A DNA stretch of 64,000 bases from Verrucomicrobiota bacterium (GCA_016219875.1 JACRJZ010000158.1:1-64000), one strand, 5' to 3'; positions 31,669 through 40,062 are shown, counted from the first letter of the stretch. The notes: generated from the letters alone by a model not told the origin. Numbers and translations are program-made.

Positions 31669-32880
31669 TCACGAGAGGACTTTGTTGGGTTCCACCCGCA
31701 TGGCTTTCCAGATGCCCAGCAGGCTGGCGGCGACGGAAATGGCGAGCACGATGCCCGCCAGCATCCAGAGATCGTCCGGGGTGATCATCACGCGGCGGGG
31801 AAAGAGCGGGTAGAGCCACTGCCCGATGTAGTAGGCGATGGCGTAGCCCAGCGCGCCGAGCAGCAGGGCCTGTTGCAGAATGAGGCCCACCACCACTGAG
31901 TGGCGCGCGCCCATCAGCTTGAGCATCGCGATGTCGTGCGTCTTGTCCAAAGTGAGAGTGTAGATGATGAGCGCCATGATGATCGTCGAGACGAAGACGA
32001 GGATGACGCGGAACAAGCCGAGTTGGCGACGGGCGCGATCCACGTTGCCACGCAGGAGCAGTTGGCGCTGGCCTTCGTGGGTGTGAACGGTCACATCCGG
32101 CCAGGCGGAAACCGTCGCGACCACCGCGGCCGTGTCCGTGCCCGGCGCCACTTTGACCAGGATGGCGCTGACCAGTGGAGTCGCGAGGGCGGGCAACGCG
32201 CTGGACGGGCCGCCGGCGCGTTCGAGCAATTCGGGTTGCACGCGCCCGAAATCCTGGTTCGCCGCGCGATGACGCCGGGCCGCGCGTTCGAGCCGCATCG
32301 TTTCTCCGGGCAAGTCAAACTGGATGGCCAGCGCGTCTCGCACGGTGAAGAACGCCGTGCCATCGCCCGCCGAAGACGCCATGCCTTTGGTCACACCGAC
32401 GACGGTGAAAACGTCCTTGCCCAGCGGGACTTTGTCGCCGAGCGCCAGGCCGAGAATCTGGTCGGCAATCATCTCGTAATGGGCCTGGCCCAGCGGACGG
32501 CCGCCGGTCAACGGCAGCCACTCGCCCTTGTCGTCGGGCCAGGCCAGGCCTTGCACGAACATGCGGAGCGGGCGCCCCTGCTGCTCGCGTTGAATCGTGT
32601 GCGCGACGAAACTCTGCGCGCTTCGCACGCCGGGCACGGCCAGCAGGCGGAATTCCAGGTTGGCGGGCAGCCGGGAGACTTCGGCGAATGGGCCGCGCGT
32701 GTTCTTTTGCACCACCCAGAAATCCGCGCCGACTTCGTCCACCAGTTGCGTGGCCTCGAAGACCAGCCCCTGGTAGATGCCACTCATGCCGAGCACGAGC
32801 ATCAGGAGCAGGCCGATGCCGAGCGCGGTGAGCGCGAAGCGCCCGAGGTTGTGGCGGATGTCTTGGGCGGCGAGGTTCAT
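31669..32880 (-). CDS. FtsX-like ABC transporter permease
   Basis: 403 aa. Type VII ABC (MacB/LolC) topology: one N-terminal TM helix (about 15-38, FALTALGIGLLLMLVLGMSG), a large periplasmic domain (about 40-280), and three C-terminal TM helices (about 287-310, 333-355, 372-392). The C-terminus KAMRVEPNKVLS is a typical FtsX ending. It works with the ATPase at 30681 and the adaptor at 32918 as a probable envelope exporter. Confidence 0.92.
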   Translation of the reverse strand: MNLAAQDIRHNLGRFALTALGIGLLLMLVLGMSGIYQGLVFEATQLVDEVGADFWVVQKNTRGPFAEVSRLPANLEFRLLAVPGVRSAQSFVAHTIQREQQGRPLRMFVQGLAWPDDKGEWLPLTGGRPLGQAHYEMIADQILGLALGDKVPLGKDVFTVVGVTKGMASSAGDGTAFFTVRDALAIQFDLPGETMRLERAARRHRAANQDFGRVQPELLERAGGPSSALPALATPLVSAILVKVAPGTDTAAVVATVSAWPDVTVHTHEGQRQLLLRGNVDRARRQLGLFRVILVFVSTIIMALIIYTLTLDKTHDIAMLKLMGARHSVVVGLILQQALLLGALGYAIAYYIGQWLYPLFPRRVMITPDDLWMLAGIVLAISVAASLLGIWKAMRVEPNKVLS

Positions 32881-32882
32881 CA

Positions 32883-32917
32883 GAGGCGTGAGGCGTGAGG
32901 CGGGAAACGTGATTCAG
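32883..32917. repeat. Heptamer array filling the adaptor-permease gap
   Basis: GAGGCGT twice, GAGGCGG, GAAACGT, GATTCAG in 7-bp register. It fills the 37-bp gap between the HlyD-type adaptor stop and the permease start almost exactly. Confidence 0.8.
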
Positions 32918-34111
32918 TCAATTCGGCTTGGAGGAGGGGGCTTCGGCAATGTTGATGCGCTGGCCGTCGTTCAATGGTTGCTTCATGTCGCGCGGCTTGC
33001 AGACGATGGCACCGGACGACAGCCCCTCGGTCACTTCCACGGTTTCCAGCCCGCGCAGACCCAGCTTCACTCCGCGCCACTGGGCGCGGCCGTTTTGGCG
33101 GGCAATGACGCCGGGCTGGCCCGCGCGCCAGATCAGGAAGCGCAACGGCAGGGCGAGCGTGGATTCTTTGCGGCCGGTTTCGATGAACACCTCGGCGCGC
33201 TGGCCGACCGACCAGTTCTTCGGCAGTTGCTTCCCCCGCACGTCCACGAGGAACTCGCGCGTCTCGCGGTCGGCTTCGCGTCCCAGGCGGGCCACTTCGC
33301 CGGGATAGGACTTCGCCGGTTCTGAGCGGAAGACCACGCGGGCCGGTTGGCCGGGAGCCAGTCGGGCCATTGCCGTTTCGTCCACCCAGGCGGAAACCCA
33401 AATCTCATTCGTGGAGATGATCTGCAGGATTGAACTGCCCGGCACGACCACGCCGCCCGGATCACGGTCGCGACGCGTGATCAAGCCGTCGTACGGACTG
33501 ACGATTTGCGTGAAGCTCAGGCGCTCCTTCTGGTAGGCGAGGTTCTTCTCCGCGGTCGTCATCTGGCGCTCCGCTTCGACGATGGCAGCCTGCGAGCGTT
33601 TCACGTCCGCCTCGGCCACGTTCATTTGTTCCACCGCTTTGTCGAAGTCCGATTGGGAGCTGATCCGGTTGGTCAGTAATTCCGAGGACCGTTGGTGATC
33701 GAGCCGCGCCTGCCTCACCACCGCCGACGCGCGCGCCTCATCGGTTTTCACCCGATCCAGACTGGCCCGGGCCGCAGCCAAAGACGCGGTCGCGACTTCG
33801 ACCTGCATCTTCAGTTCGCCGTCGTCGAGCCGGGCAAGCAGTTGGCCGGTTTTCACCGCGTCGTTCTGGTCCACGAGCACGGCGGCCAGGCGCTCCTGAA
33901 TGCGCGGGCTGATGGTCGTTTTCACGCGCGCCTCCAGCGTGCCCGTGCCCATGACTTCGGCGACGATGGGACCGGCTTTGACTTCGTGCGCCAGCACCGG
34001 CGTCGGCGCGAACTTCACGCGATAGACAGCGAAGGCAATGATCGCGACCAACACCACCCACTTGGCGGATTTGCGCAGGACGGCAACGAGATGTGAGGAG
34101 GAGCCGTTCAT
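32918..34111 (-). CDS. Periplasmic adaptor subunit (HlyD/MacA type)
   Basis: 397 aa. One N-terminal membrane anchor (about 15-30), a biotinyl-lipoyl-like half-motif (GTLEARVKTTISPRIQERLAAV then VDQNDAVKTGQLLARLDD), a long helical hairpin (about 105-200), the second lipoyl half (IVSPYDGLITRRDRDPGGVVVPG), and beta-barrel domains (VWVDETAMARL then AEVFIETGRKES). It links the FtsX-type permease to the outer envelope in tripartite export. It is followed directly by permease and ATPase genes. Confidence 0.92.
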   Translation of the reverse strand: MNGSSSHLVAVLRKSAKWVVLVAIIAFAVYRVKFAPTPVLAHEVKAGPIVAEVMGTGTLEARVKTTISPRIQERLAAVLVDQNDAVKTGQLLARLDDGELKMQVEVATASLAAARASLDRVKTDEARASAVVRQARLDHQRSSELLTNRISSQSDFDKAVEQMNVAEADVKRSQAAIVEAERQMTTAEKNLAYQKERLSFTQIVSPYDGLITRRDRDPGGVVVPGSSILQIISTNEIWVSAWVDETAMARLAPGQPARVVFRSEPAKSYPGEVARLGREADRETREFLVDVRGKQLPKNWSVGQRAEVFIETGRKESTLALPLRFLIWRAGQPGVIARQNGRAQWRGVKLGLRGLETVEVTEGLSSGAIVCKPRDMKQPLNDGQRINIAEAPSSKPN

Positions 34112-34150
34112 AGAATGGATCGGGCGATGTTAATGATTTTCAATTGCAGG

Positions 34151-34849
34151 TCACGGCGCGGTGTAGATCAGCCATACGCCCCCAGCCAACACCAGCACGC
34201 CGCAGACAACTTTGACGATGCTCAAGCCTTTGGACTGTTCGTTCCAGTTCAGAAACCGCTGCACCACTTCGGTGAACGTGCCGGCCAGCACGATGACCGA
34301 GCAGTGCCCCACGCCGTAGGCCAGCAGCAGCGAAGCGCCGTAAACTGGATTCGTCTTCGCCAGTTTGAACGTGACCGCCAGCATCGGCGCCATGTAGGCA
34401 AACGTGCAGGGGCCGAGCGCAATGCCAAAGATGAGGCCCAGCAGGAAGGCCGCGAGCAGACCCTTGCGCTTCATGTTCACCTGCCCCGGACCAGACCACG
34501 GCATGGGAATCACGCCCACCAGATGCAGCCCGACGGCAAAGAAGATGAGCGCGACGAAGTAATTTCCGTAGCGGCCCACGTCGCCCATCATCCGGCCCGC
34601 TGCCGCCGTAATCGCGCCAATGACCGCGATGGTGATGAGGATGCCCACCGAGAAGAGCATGGCGGTCCAGCAAGCCCGGCGCGCAGTCACCTGCCCCTGG
34701 CCGCTGATAAAGCCCACGATGAGCGGGATGCTCGCCAGATGGCACGGGCTGAGGACGATGCTCAGGATGCCCCACACGACCGACGCGCCCAAGGCCAGCA
34801 ACGGCGCGCCTTCCACGGCGTGGCTCAAGTTGGTGAAAAGCTCTTCCAA
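34151..34849 (-). CDS. CcdA-family thiol-disulfide transporter
   Basis: 232 aa, six TM helices. The two redox cysteines are Cys36 (IVLSPCHLASIPL) and Cys148 (ALGPCTFAYMAP), in the paired 'PC' motifs of CcdA/DsbD-beta. It passes electrons from cytoplasmic thioredoxin to the periplasm. It fits its neighbours, a secreted thioredoxin-like protein and a small cytoplasmic thioredoxin. Confidence 0.9.
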   Translation of the reverse strand: MEELFTNLSHAVEGAPLLALGASVVWGILSIVLSPCHLASIPLIVGFISGQGQVTARRACWTAMLFSVGILITIAVIGAITAAAGRMMGDVGRYGNYFVALIFFAVGLHLVGVIPMPWSGPGQVNMKRKGLLAAFLLGLIFGIALGPCTFAYMAPMLAVTFKLAKTNPVYGASLLLAYGVGHCSVIVLAGTFTEVVQRFLNWNEQSKGLSIVKVVCGVLVLAGGVWLIYTAP

Positions 34850-34882
34850 GCGAATGAGAGTTCTACTTGCTGTCCCTGGGCT

Positions 34883-35563
34883 TCACGCGACTTTCGCCGC
34901 CAGCGCCAGCGCGACTTCAGCCACGCGGGCGCCCAGTTTCCTGGCGGTGTCCAAGCCGAGTTCGTCCGCGCTGATGTCGTCTTTCGTCGAAAGCACAGTC
35001 GCGCCCTGGAAAGCCGGCGCGTTGCCGCCGACGGGGACCATGCCAAAGCACAGCATGGCCGCTTGAATCTGCTCGATGGTCATCTCCTGTCCGCCGTTGC
35101 GGAAGGCGCCGACGGCGACCACGCCCACGGGCTTGTTGGCCAGAACCATCTTCGGCTCGCGCAAAGGAGCGCAGCGTTCGATGAACGCCTTGCACAGAGA
35201 ACTCAGGCCGCGGAAATACGAGGGCGAACCGATGATGAGGCCGCCGAGCGCCGGGTCTTGGAGTTTGGGCAGGATGGCCGTGAAATCATCCTGGGGCGGC
35301 TTGGGCGACCAACCGGCGATGCTCAGTCCGCCAAGGTCAATCAACTCGACTTCGACGCGCGGGCTGGCGGCTTTGGCGGCATCGAGCGCTGCCTGGACGG
35401 CCTTCGCCGTGGTCATGCCTTGGCGCGGGCTGCAGGCGATGCCCAGGATCTTGAGCGGCTTACCGCCGGACGATTCGGCCGCGAGGGCAGAGGTTGCGGT
35501 TGCGGCCAGCGCGGCAGTGCCGGCGGTGGCCAGGAAGTTGCGACGAGTGAGGTTCTGTTTCAT
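34883..35563 (-). CDS. Tat-exported NADPH-dependent FMN reductase-like flavoprotein
   Basis: 226 aa. The N-terminus carries a Tat signal (TRRNFLATAGTAALAA, Arg7-Arg8) ending near residue 29. Then a flavodoxin-like fold: LKILGIACSPRQGMTTAKAVQ (phosphate-binding loop), GLIIGSPSYFRGLSSLCKAFIER (second FMN loop) and the C-terminal helix. The family usually reduces flavin or iron/chromate-type acceptors; the substrate here is unknown. The start at 35563 gives the Tat signal directly. Confidence 0.85.
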   Translation of the reverse strand: MKQNLTRRNFLATAGTAALAATATSALAAESSGGKPLKILGIACSPRQGMTTAKAVQAALDAAKAASPRVEVELIDLGGLSIAGWSPKPPQDDFTAILPKLQDPALGGLIIGSPSYFRGLSSLCKAFIERCAPLREPKMVLANKPVGVVAVGAFRNGGQEMTIEQIQAAMLCFGMVPVGGNAPAFQGATVLSTKDDISADELGLDTARKLGARVAEVALALAAKVA

Positions 35564-35584
35564 AAAATGTCTTTCACAGTTGGC

Positions 35585-35661
35585 GTAGCGGCGTCTCGGC
35601 AAAGCGCCGCATTTTTCAATTCAGGCCTGAGAATGGCGGCGCTCGGACGGGCCGCCGCTAC
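35585..35661. repeat. REP pair, family R5 (copy 1)
   Basis: GTAG followed by CGGCGTCT-CGGC-AAAGCGCCG, and at the right end the inverted CGGCGCTC-GGAC-GGGCCGCCG followed by CTAC. In the 161-bp gap between the flavoprotein and thioredoxin genes. Other copies at 44591 and 56380. Confidence 0.82.
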
Positions 35662-35695
35662 GGTTGCACGGTTTCGCGGTGGGCTTGGATCGGTT

Positions 35696-35724
35696 GTCAC
35701 GCATTACGTTTCACGTTTCACGCC
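35696..35724. repeat. Heptamer array after the thioredoxin-NosL gene
   Basis: GTCACGC, ATTACGT, TTCACGT, TTCACGC in 7-bp register, ending at the TAA stop of the thioredoxin-NosL gene. Same TTCACGT consensus as the arrays at 37016 and 37829. Confidence 0.82.
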
Positions 35725-37002
35725 TTACTTGCACTCGCCCAGTTTACAGGCTTTGGCGATTTGCTCCGGCGTGAGCTTCATCTTGTCCGCGAGCGCCTGG
35801 GCGATGGTGATCTGGCGGCCTGTCATCGCGGGTCGCGCGTCCAGCCATTTCTGCAAGTTGGCTTCGTTGACAAAGAACCCCTGCTTGAAGCATCCGGCGG
35901 AAACCCATTTGCCTTCCGGCGATTTCTTCTGTCCGAACCACGCCGTCGCCGTGGCCGGCTCCAGCGAGGCAATCATGCCGTTCAGGGTTTTCACGCGAAT
36001 CGGTTCCCCCGTCAGACCATCCTTGGCCTCGACTTCAATGTCCTGCTTCAGCCGCGCCGCTACGCCCATCGTGCAATGCGTGCAACAGCCGTGGCCATGC
36101 GTTGTGCCGAACTTCACGCCACAGGCATCTTCGGGATACACTGCCCGATCGCAAAACGCGCAGCGCGTGGCCAGTTCCTTCGAGCGGAGCATGTCCCAGG
36201 CGAGGAGATTGCCGGGGCTGCTCTGCTGTTCCTTCGTGGCGGCCTCTTTCTCGGCAAAGGCCTTGATGGTGGGACGGCCCTTGGCGTCCATCCCGTAGAG
36301 GTAGCTGGCGGTGGTCGCGGCCACCAGCTTGCCGCTGACCCAATCTGTCACGCTCACCTTGGCCTCTTCCGACTTCGGGTCCGCGCCCACGATGCTGGAG
36401 AAGTAGATGAAGTAGCAGTGGGGCGAGCAGAGGACGCGCTGCTCGGCTTGGCCTTTCACGATGGCCTTGGTCTTGGGAACGATGTCCTCGTCGCACATGA
36501 AGCACACCGACTCGCGCGGGCGTGGGTCGGCGGCGATGGGCGTTTCACGGACGATGCCGGCTGGTTGTTTGCCGCTCAAGTCCACGCCCAGTTCTTTCCA
36601 CTTTCCGAGAATGTCTTCCCGGCCGTAAAACCCGGTGTGTCGGAACAGTTCCTTGCCGCGGGCGTCGAAGAAAATCTGGGTGGGAATCATCTCGATGCCG
36701 TATTGCTTGCCGGCACCTTCGTTCTTCCACACGTCGATAAACTCGACTTGGAACTTCCCGGCGTAATCCTTCTTCAAGGCTTCCAGGATGGGCGCCATGG
36801 CCTTGCACGGAATGCATTTGTCCGCGCCCAAGTCGAGGAGCTTGGGCAGGTGAGCTTCAGCAGCAGGCGCGGCACCACCTGAGACGGCAGTGGCTGTTGA
36901 TAGGTTGGCTTCGACAGGCGCCTTGCTCTTTTTGAGGGCTACGGCGGCAGCCACGGCCGCGGCGAGGACGATCACGGTGAGGATTTTGGAAGGAGTATTC
37001 AT
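35725..37002 (-). CDS. Thioredoxin domain fused to NosL-like Cys-rich domain
   Basis: 425 aa. An N-terminal membrane anchor or signal (about 7-24), then a thioredoxin fold with CIPC at 63-66 (KCIPCKAMAPILEAL) and the cis-Pro segment YGIEMIPTQIFFD. From about 160 on it is Cys-rich: CFMC (167-170), Cys192/Cys196, CAFC (281-284), CCTHC (306-310), Cys371, Cys419, Cys424. The stretch SVTDWVSGKLVAATTASYLYG then TIKAFA resembles NosL/TRASH copper-binding domains. Possible role: reduced-thiol delivery coupled to metal (Cu or As) handling in the envelope. The fold of the last 150 residues is not recognised. Confidence 0.8.
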   Translation of the reverse strand: MNTPSKILTVIVLAAAVAAAVALKKSKAPVEANLSTATAVSGGAAPAAEAHLPKLLDLGADKCIPCKAMAPILEALKKDYAGKFQVEFIDVWKNEGAGKQYGIEMIPTQIFFDARGKELFRHTGFYGREDILGKWKELGVDLSGKQPAGIVRETPIAADPRPRESVCFMCDEDIVPKTKAIVKGQAEQRVLCSPHCYFIYFSSIVGADPKSEEAKVSVTDWVSGKLVAATTASYLYGMDAKGRPTIKAFAEKEAATKEQQSSPGNLLAWDMLRSKELATRCAFCDRAVYPEDACGVKFGTTHGHGCCTHCTMGVAARLKQDIEVEAKDGLTGEPIRVKTLNGMIASLEPATATAWFGQKKSPEGKWVSAGCFKQGFFVNEANLQKWLDARPAMTGRQITIAQALADKMKLTPEQIAKACKLGECK

Positions 37003-37015
37003 GGTTCAGGTCCGG

Positions 37016-37050
37016 TTCACTTTTTACGTTTCACGTTTCACGCATCACGG
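37016..37050. repeat. Heptamer array between the ProC-like and thioredoxin-NosL genes
   Basis: TTCACTT, TTTACGT, TTCACGT, TTCACGC, ATCACGG. The last unit contains the TGA stop of the ProC-like gene (37045-37047). It fills most of the 42-bp gap. Confidence 0.85.
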
Positions 37051-37821
37051 TTTGATCTTCTGGAACAAGGCCGGCAACCGTGTCCGATACATCTCGGCGA
37101 CGTGCGCCTCCATTTCGGCCAGCGGTTTCACGGGAATGAGGTCCATCACTTCGGCCGGCGTGAGGCCGGATTCGAGCAACGTCCGCGCCCCGCCGCAGAC
37201 CATGCGCTTGAGGGCGGGCGTAATCTCCGCGTCGCTCAGGCCGAAGCCCGCCGCCACTTCGCGCAAGGCTTGCAGTTGGAACCACAGGTAAGTCGGCCCC
37301 ATCGCTGACAACACCGCGTAAGCCTCAAGCTTCGCCTCCGCCACTTCCGGGCAGTCGCCCAGCGGCGTGAGCAGCGCGAGCAGTTCAGCCCGGTCGCCGG
37401 CCGTCAGCGCGGAGGCGAAGGCCACAGGATTGTAGCCCAGCCCTATGATCGAGGGAGCATTCGGAATCACCCGCGCCAGTCGCGCAAAGCCGCCGAGCAG
37501 TCCGCTCAGCTTGGTGAAGGTGAACTTGGGCGCCAGTGACGCCACGATTGCTTCCGGTTTGATCGCCCCTTTGACGGCCGCAACCGTTTCCGCCAATACC
37601 GGCGGATGCACGGCCAGGAAGACGATGTCTTGCGCTGCCGCACGAGCATTGTCCGGCGTCGTGCTGATCGCCGGGAAGCGCGTCTTCAACTTCGACAGCG
37701 TCTCCGCGTTCGGATCGCTGACCGTGACGCTGGCCGGCAACTTCTGCGCCCGAGTCCAGCCTTCGAGGAAGATGCGGGTGATGCGCCCGCCGCCAATGAA
37801 ACCAATGGATTTGTTGCTCAT
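37045..37821 (-). CDS. ProC-like NAD(P)-dependent reductase
   Basis: 258 aa. Pyrroline-5-carboxylate reductase family: Rossmann start SIGFIGGGRITRIFLEGW, VFLAVHPPVLAETV, and the C-terminal dimerisation domain with LSAMGPTYLWFQLQALREVAAGFGL. The canonical GxGxM loop is GGGRITR, and the C-terminal catalytic-face TSPGGTT-type motif of true ProC is missing. With its position inside a thiol/arsenic-type operon this suggests a paralogue with another imine or ketone substrate rather than proline synthesis. Confidence 0.8.
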   Translation of the reverse strand: MSNKSIGFIGGGRITRIFLEGWTRAQKLPASVTVSDPNAETLSKLKTRFPAISTTPDNARAAAQDIVFLAVHPPVLAETVAAVKGAIKPEAIVASLAPKFTFTKLSGLLGGFARLARVIPNAPSIIGLGYNPVAFASALTAGDRAELLALLTPLGDCPEVAEAKLEAYAVLSAMGPTYLWFQLQALREVAAGFGLSDAEITPALKRMVCGGARTLLESGLTPAEVMDLIPVKPLAEMEAHVAEMYRTRLPALFQKIKP

Positions 37822-37828
37822 GGTTGTC

Positions 37829-37869
37829 TTGTTACGTTTTACGTTTCACGAATCACGTTTACGCGTCAC
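37829..37869. repeat. Heptamer array between the small thioredoxin and ProC-like genes
   Basis: GTTTTAC, GTTTCAC, GAATCAC, GTTTAC (6 bp), GCGTCAC. It overlaps the TGA stop of the small thioredoxin gene (37866-37868). Same consensus as 35696 and 37016. Confidence 0.8.
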
Positions 37870-38108
37870 GCCACCGCCTGCTGCAAGAGCGTCTTGAGCT
37901 CGGCCACGCTGGGCACCTTGCCGACGACTTTGATGGTGCCGTTCACCGCCAGCGCGGGTGTCATCATCACGCCCAGCGCCATGATTTGTTTGAGGTCCGT
38001 GACCTTGGTGATGTTAGCGGCGACGCCAAGTTCCTTGACGGCCTGTTCCGTGAATTGCGCCAGCGTCTTGCACTTGGCGCAGCCGGGTCCGATGACGAGG
38101 AGTTGCAT
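37866..38108 (-). CDS. Small redox-active disulfide protein (thioredoxin fold)
   Basis: 80 aa, cytoplasmic. Start MQLLVIGPGCAKCKTLAQF with CAKC at 10-13, and cis-Pro segment GVMMTPALAVNG. It matches the TM0996/MTH895 small thioredoxin group, which is often next to ArsP-type permeases. The ATG at 38108 was chosen; upstream frame is antisense-like. It follows the permease by 23 bp. Confidence 0.92.
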   Translation of the reverse strand: MQLLVIGPGCAKCKTLAQFTEQAVKELGVAANITKVTDLKQIMALGVMMTPALAVNGTIKVVGKVPSVAELKTLLQQAVA

Positions 38109-38131
38109 GATTCGATGCCTTTCGTTTGAGG

Positions 38132-39463
38132 TTAAAACAACGCTCCGTAGAGCAATCCGGTCAGCGTCGCCATCACGATGACCAGCGACACATACACGAC
38201 CGTTTTCTTCGTGCCCATGATGTTGCGGAGGACCAACATGCTGGGCAGCGAAAGCGCCGGCCCCGCCAGCAGCAGCGCCAGCGCCGGGCCTTGGCCCATG
38301 CCGCTGCCAATGAGGCCCTGCAAAATCGGCACCTCCGTCAGCGTGGCGAAATACATGAACGCGCCCACGACCGAGGAAGCGAAATTCGCCAGGAACGAAT
38401 TCCCGCCGACCGACTGGCTGACCCACGCCGAGGGAATCAATCCCTCGTGCCCCGGCCGGCCCAGCAAGATGCCCGACACGAACACGCCGCCGATGAGCAG
38501 CGGGAAGATTTGTTTGCCGAGCGCCCAGGTCGCGTCCAGCCAGTCGCGGCCTTCACCGGGCGTCCGCGCACAAAGCACGGCCAAACCCGCACAACCAACG
38601 ATGAAAGGGAGGAGCGGCTGTTGCGGAATGACGAAGCTCAAGATGGTCACTGGAACTGCGGCCAGCGCCAACCCACGCCAACTGAAACCAAACCACAAGC
38701 CCAGCGCGGTCCCCAGCCCGGCGGCGAACGCGGCACTGATGGGCCATTTCCAGGCGTGAATCGCGTCCCAAAGACCGCCCGCCTCCGCCGGTTTGCTCCA
38801 GTTGGCGAACACCAGCACGCCCACCATCGCGGCGAAGAAGAGCACGTTCTGCCAGAGCGGACGCCGGGCCTCCGGCTCCGGCATCGCAAACGCGGCGTCG
38901 GCCTTGGCCTGCTCTTCGCGGCGGAAAACCAGGTGCATCGCCAGCCCCACCACGACGCTGAAGACCACCGCGCCAATCGCCCGTGCAATGCCCAGTTCCA
39001 CGCCCAGAATCCGTGCCGTCATCACGATGGCCAGCACGTTGATGGCCGGGCCGGAGTAGAGAAACGCCGTCGCCGGCCCCAGCCCCGCCCCGCGCATCCA
39101 GATACCGCCGAAGAGCGGCAGCACGGTGCAGGAACACACGGCCAGGATGGTCCCCGACACCGACGCCACTCCGTAGGCCAGCGGCTTGTTCGCTTTCGGC
39201 CCCAGATAGCGCATCACCGAAGCTTGGTTGACGAACACACTGATGCCGCCTGCGATGAAGAGAGCCGGGATGAGGCAGAGCAGCACGTGCTCCTGCGCAT
39301 ACCACTTGGTCAGCTCCAGCCCTTCCTTTAGCGCATTGTCGAAGCGCGGCACGCCCACCGGCAGGAAGAACAGGCACGCGAAGACCACGGCAAACCCGCC
39401 GAGCACCTTCAGTTCCCGGCCCCAGTTCGCATTCGAGACATCCGCTTCACACGCGCCATTCAT
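38132..39463 (-). CDS. ArsP/DUF318-type permease
   Basis: 443 aa with about 10 TM helices and a central cytoplasmic loop (about 180-205, FRREEQAKADAAFAMPEP). The family's conserved SGTILAVCSCTVLPLFGGIWMRGAGLGPATAFLYSGPAINVLA is present, with the Cys pair in CSC, and is repeated with variation in the second half. ArsP relatives export trivalent organoarsenicals; others have unknown substrates. It is controlled by the ArsR gene upstream and followed by a redox-active disulfide protein. Confidence 0.9.
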   Translation of the reverse strand: MNGACEADVSNANWGRELKVLGGFAVVFACLFFLPVGVPRFDNALKEGLELTKWYAQEHVLLCLIPALFIAGGISVFVNQASVMRYLGPKANKPLAYGVASVSGTILAVCSCTVLPLFGGIWMRGAGLGPATAFLYSGPAINVLAIVMTARILGVELGIARAIGAVVFSVVVGLAMHLVFRREEQAKADAAFAMPEPEARRPLWQNVLFFAAMVGVLVFANWSKPAEAGGLWDAIHAWKWPISAAFAAGLGTALGLWFGFSWRGLALAAVPVTILSFVIPQQPLLPFIVGCAGLAVLCARTPGEGRDWLDATWALGKQIFPLLIGGVFVSGILLGRPGHEGLIPSAWVSQSVGGNSFLANFASSVVGAFMYFATLTEVPILQGLIGSGMGQGPALALLLAGPALSLPSMLVLRNIMGTKKTVVYVSLVIVMATLTGLLYGALF

Positions 39464-39492
39464 GTTCTCGCCATTCTACGCCGATTTGACAT

Positions 39493-39500
39493 TTAGCTAA
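39493..39500. promoter_or_regulatory. Possible second ArsR half-site upstream of the permease
   Basis: TTAGCTAA, an 8-bp palindrome that resembles the ends of the larger dyad at 39858. It lies 30 bp upstream of the permease start in the 78-bp arsR-permease gap. Confidence 0.4.
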
Positions 39501-39541
39501 CTCCACAACTCAAGTTCAAAAAAACGATCCCTGCTTTCTGC

Positions 39542-39844
39542 CTACCTCTGGGATTTTTCCCGCACCGACGCCACACATTGGAAGAAGTTCATCACGCAGG
39601 GCGTGACCAGCCGGTAAAACACCTGAGCGCCGCGTTTCTCGTCATCGACGATACCGGCGTGTTTGAGTTGGGCCAGATGCCGCGACACGGTGGGCATCTC
39701 GGAACCGACCAACTCGGCCAGTTCGCACACGCACCGCTCGCCGCGGGAAAGCTCGTCCACCATGAGCAACCGGCCCGGGTGGGCCAGCGCCTTGAACACT
39801 TGCGCCTGGGCTTTGAACTGTGCGGTGGTCGGTTTGTTGGCCAT
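39542..39844 (-). CDS. arsR: ArsR/SmtB-family metal-sensing repressor
   Basis: 100 aa. Winged helix: FKALAHPGRLLMVDELSRG, ERCVCELAELVG with Cys38 and Cys40 (the ELCVCDL-type site that binds As(III)/Sb(III)), recognition helix MPTVSRHLAQLKHAGIV and wing GAQVFYRL. Two more cysteines near the end (Cys83, Cys90) could be ligands. The start at 39844 is preferred to 39904 because the operator-like dyad at 39858-39873 would otherwise be inside the gene. First gene of the redox/export train. Confidence 0.93.
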   Translation of the reverse strand: MANKPTTAQFKAQAQVFKALAHPGRLLMVDELSRGERCVCELAELVGSEMPTVSRHLAQLKHAGIVDDEKRGAQVFYRLVTPCVMNFFQCVASVREKSQR

Positions 39845-39857
39845 TGCGGGTAGGAAA

Positions 39858-39873
39858 TTAGCCAAGTGGCTAA
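39858..39873. promoter_or_regulatory. Putative ArsR operator
   Basis: Perfect dyad TTAGCCA-AG-TGGCTAA, 14 bp upstream of the arsR start, in AT-richer DNA. ArsR-type repressors usually bind such dyads over their own promoter. Assignment is by position and form. Confidence 0.65.
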
Positions 39874-40062
39874 ATCTGTCAAACCCGATTTTTGGCCCGC
39901 TCAATCCGCGTTTTGCTCGGGCCGCTGGGCTTTGGAATCCGAGTCATCTCTGGAGCCAAGCAAGGATTTGGCACCAGGGCGTGCAGCAGCATCTCCAGCA
40001 ACCACGGCGCTCCTTCAGGGCGGCGAGCCAGAGCTGCATCAAGCTTCCGCCCGGCGCACCGG

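Noticed and set aside
34115..36298. A 727-codon plus-strand frame across CcdA, the flavoprotein and part of the thioredoxin-NosL gene
   Set aside because: It crosses three well-supported minus-strand genes and a REP element; composition is that of an antisense frame.
29740..39873. A classical arsenic resistance operon
   Set aside because: No arsC, arsB/acr3 or arsM-type Cys triad was found; only the sensor and an ArsP-like permease point to metalloids.
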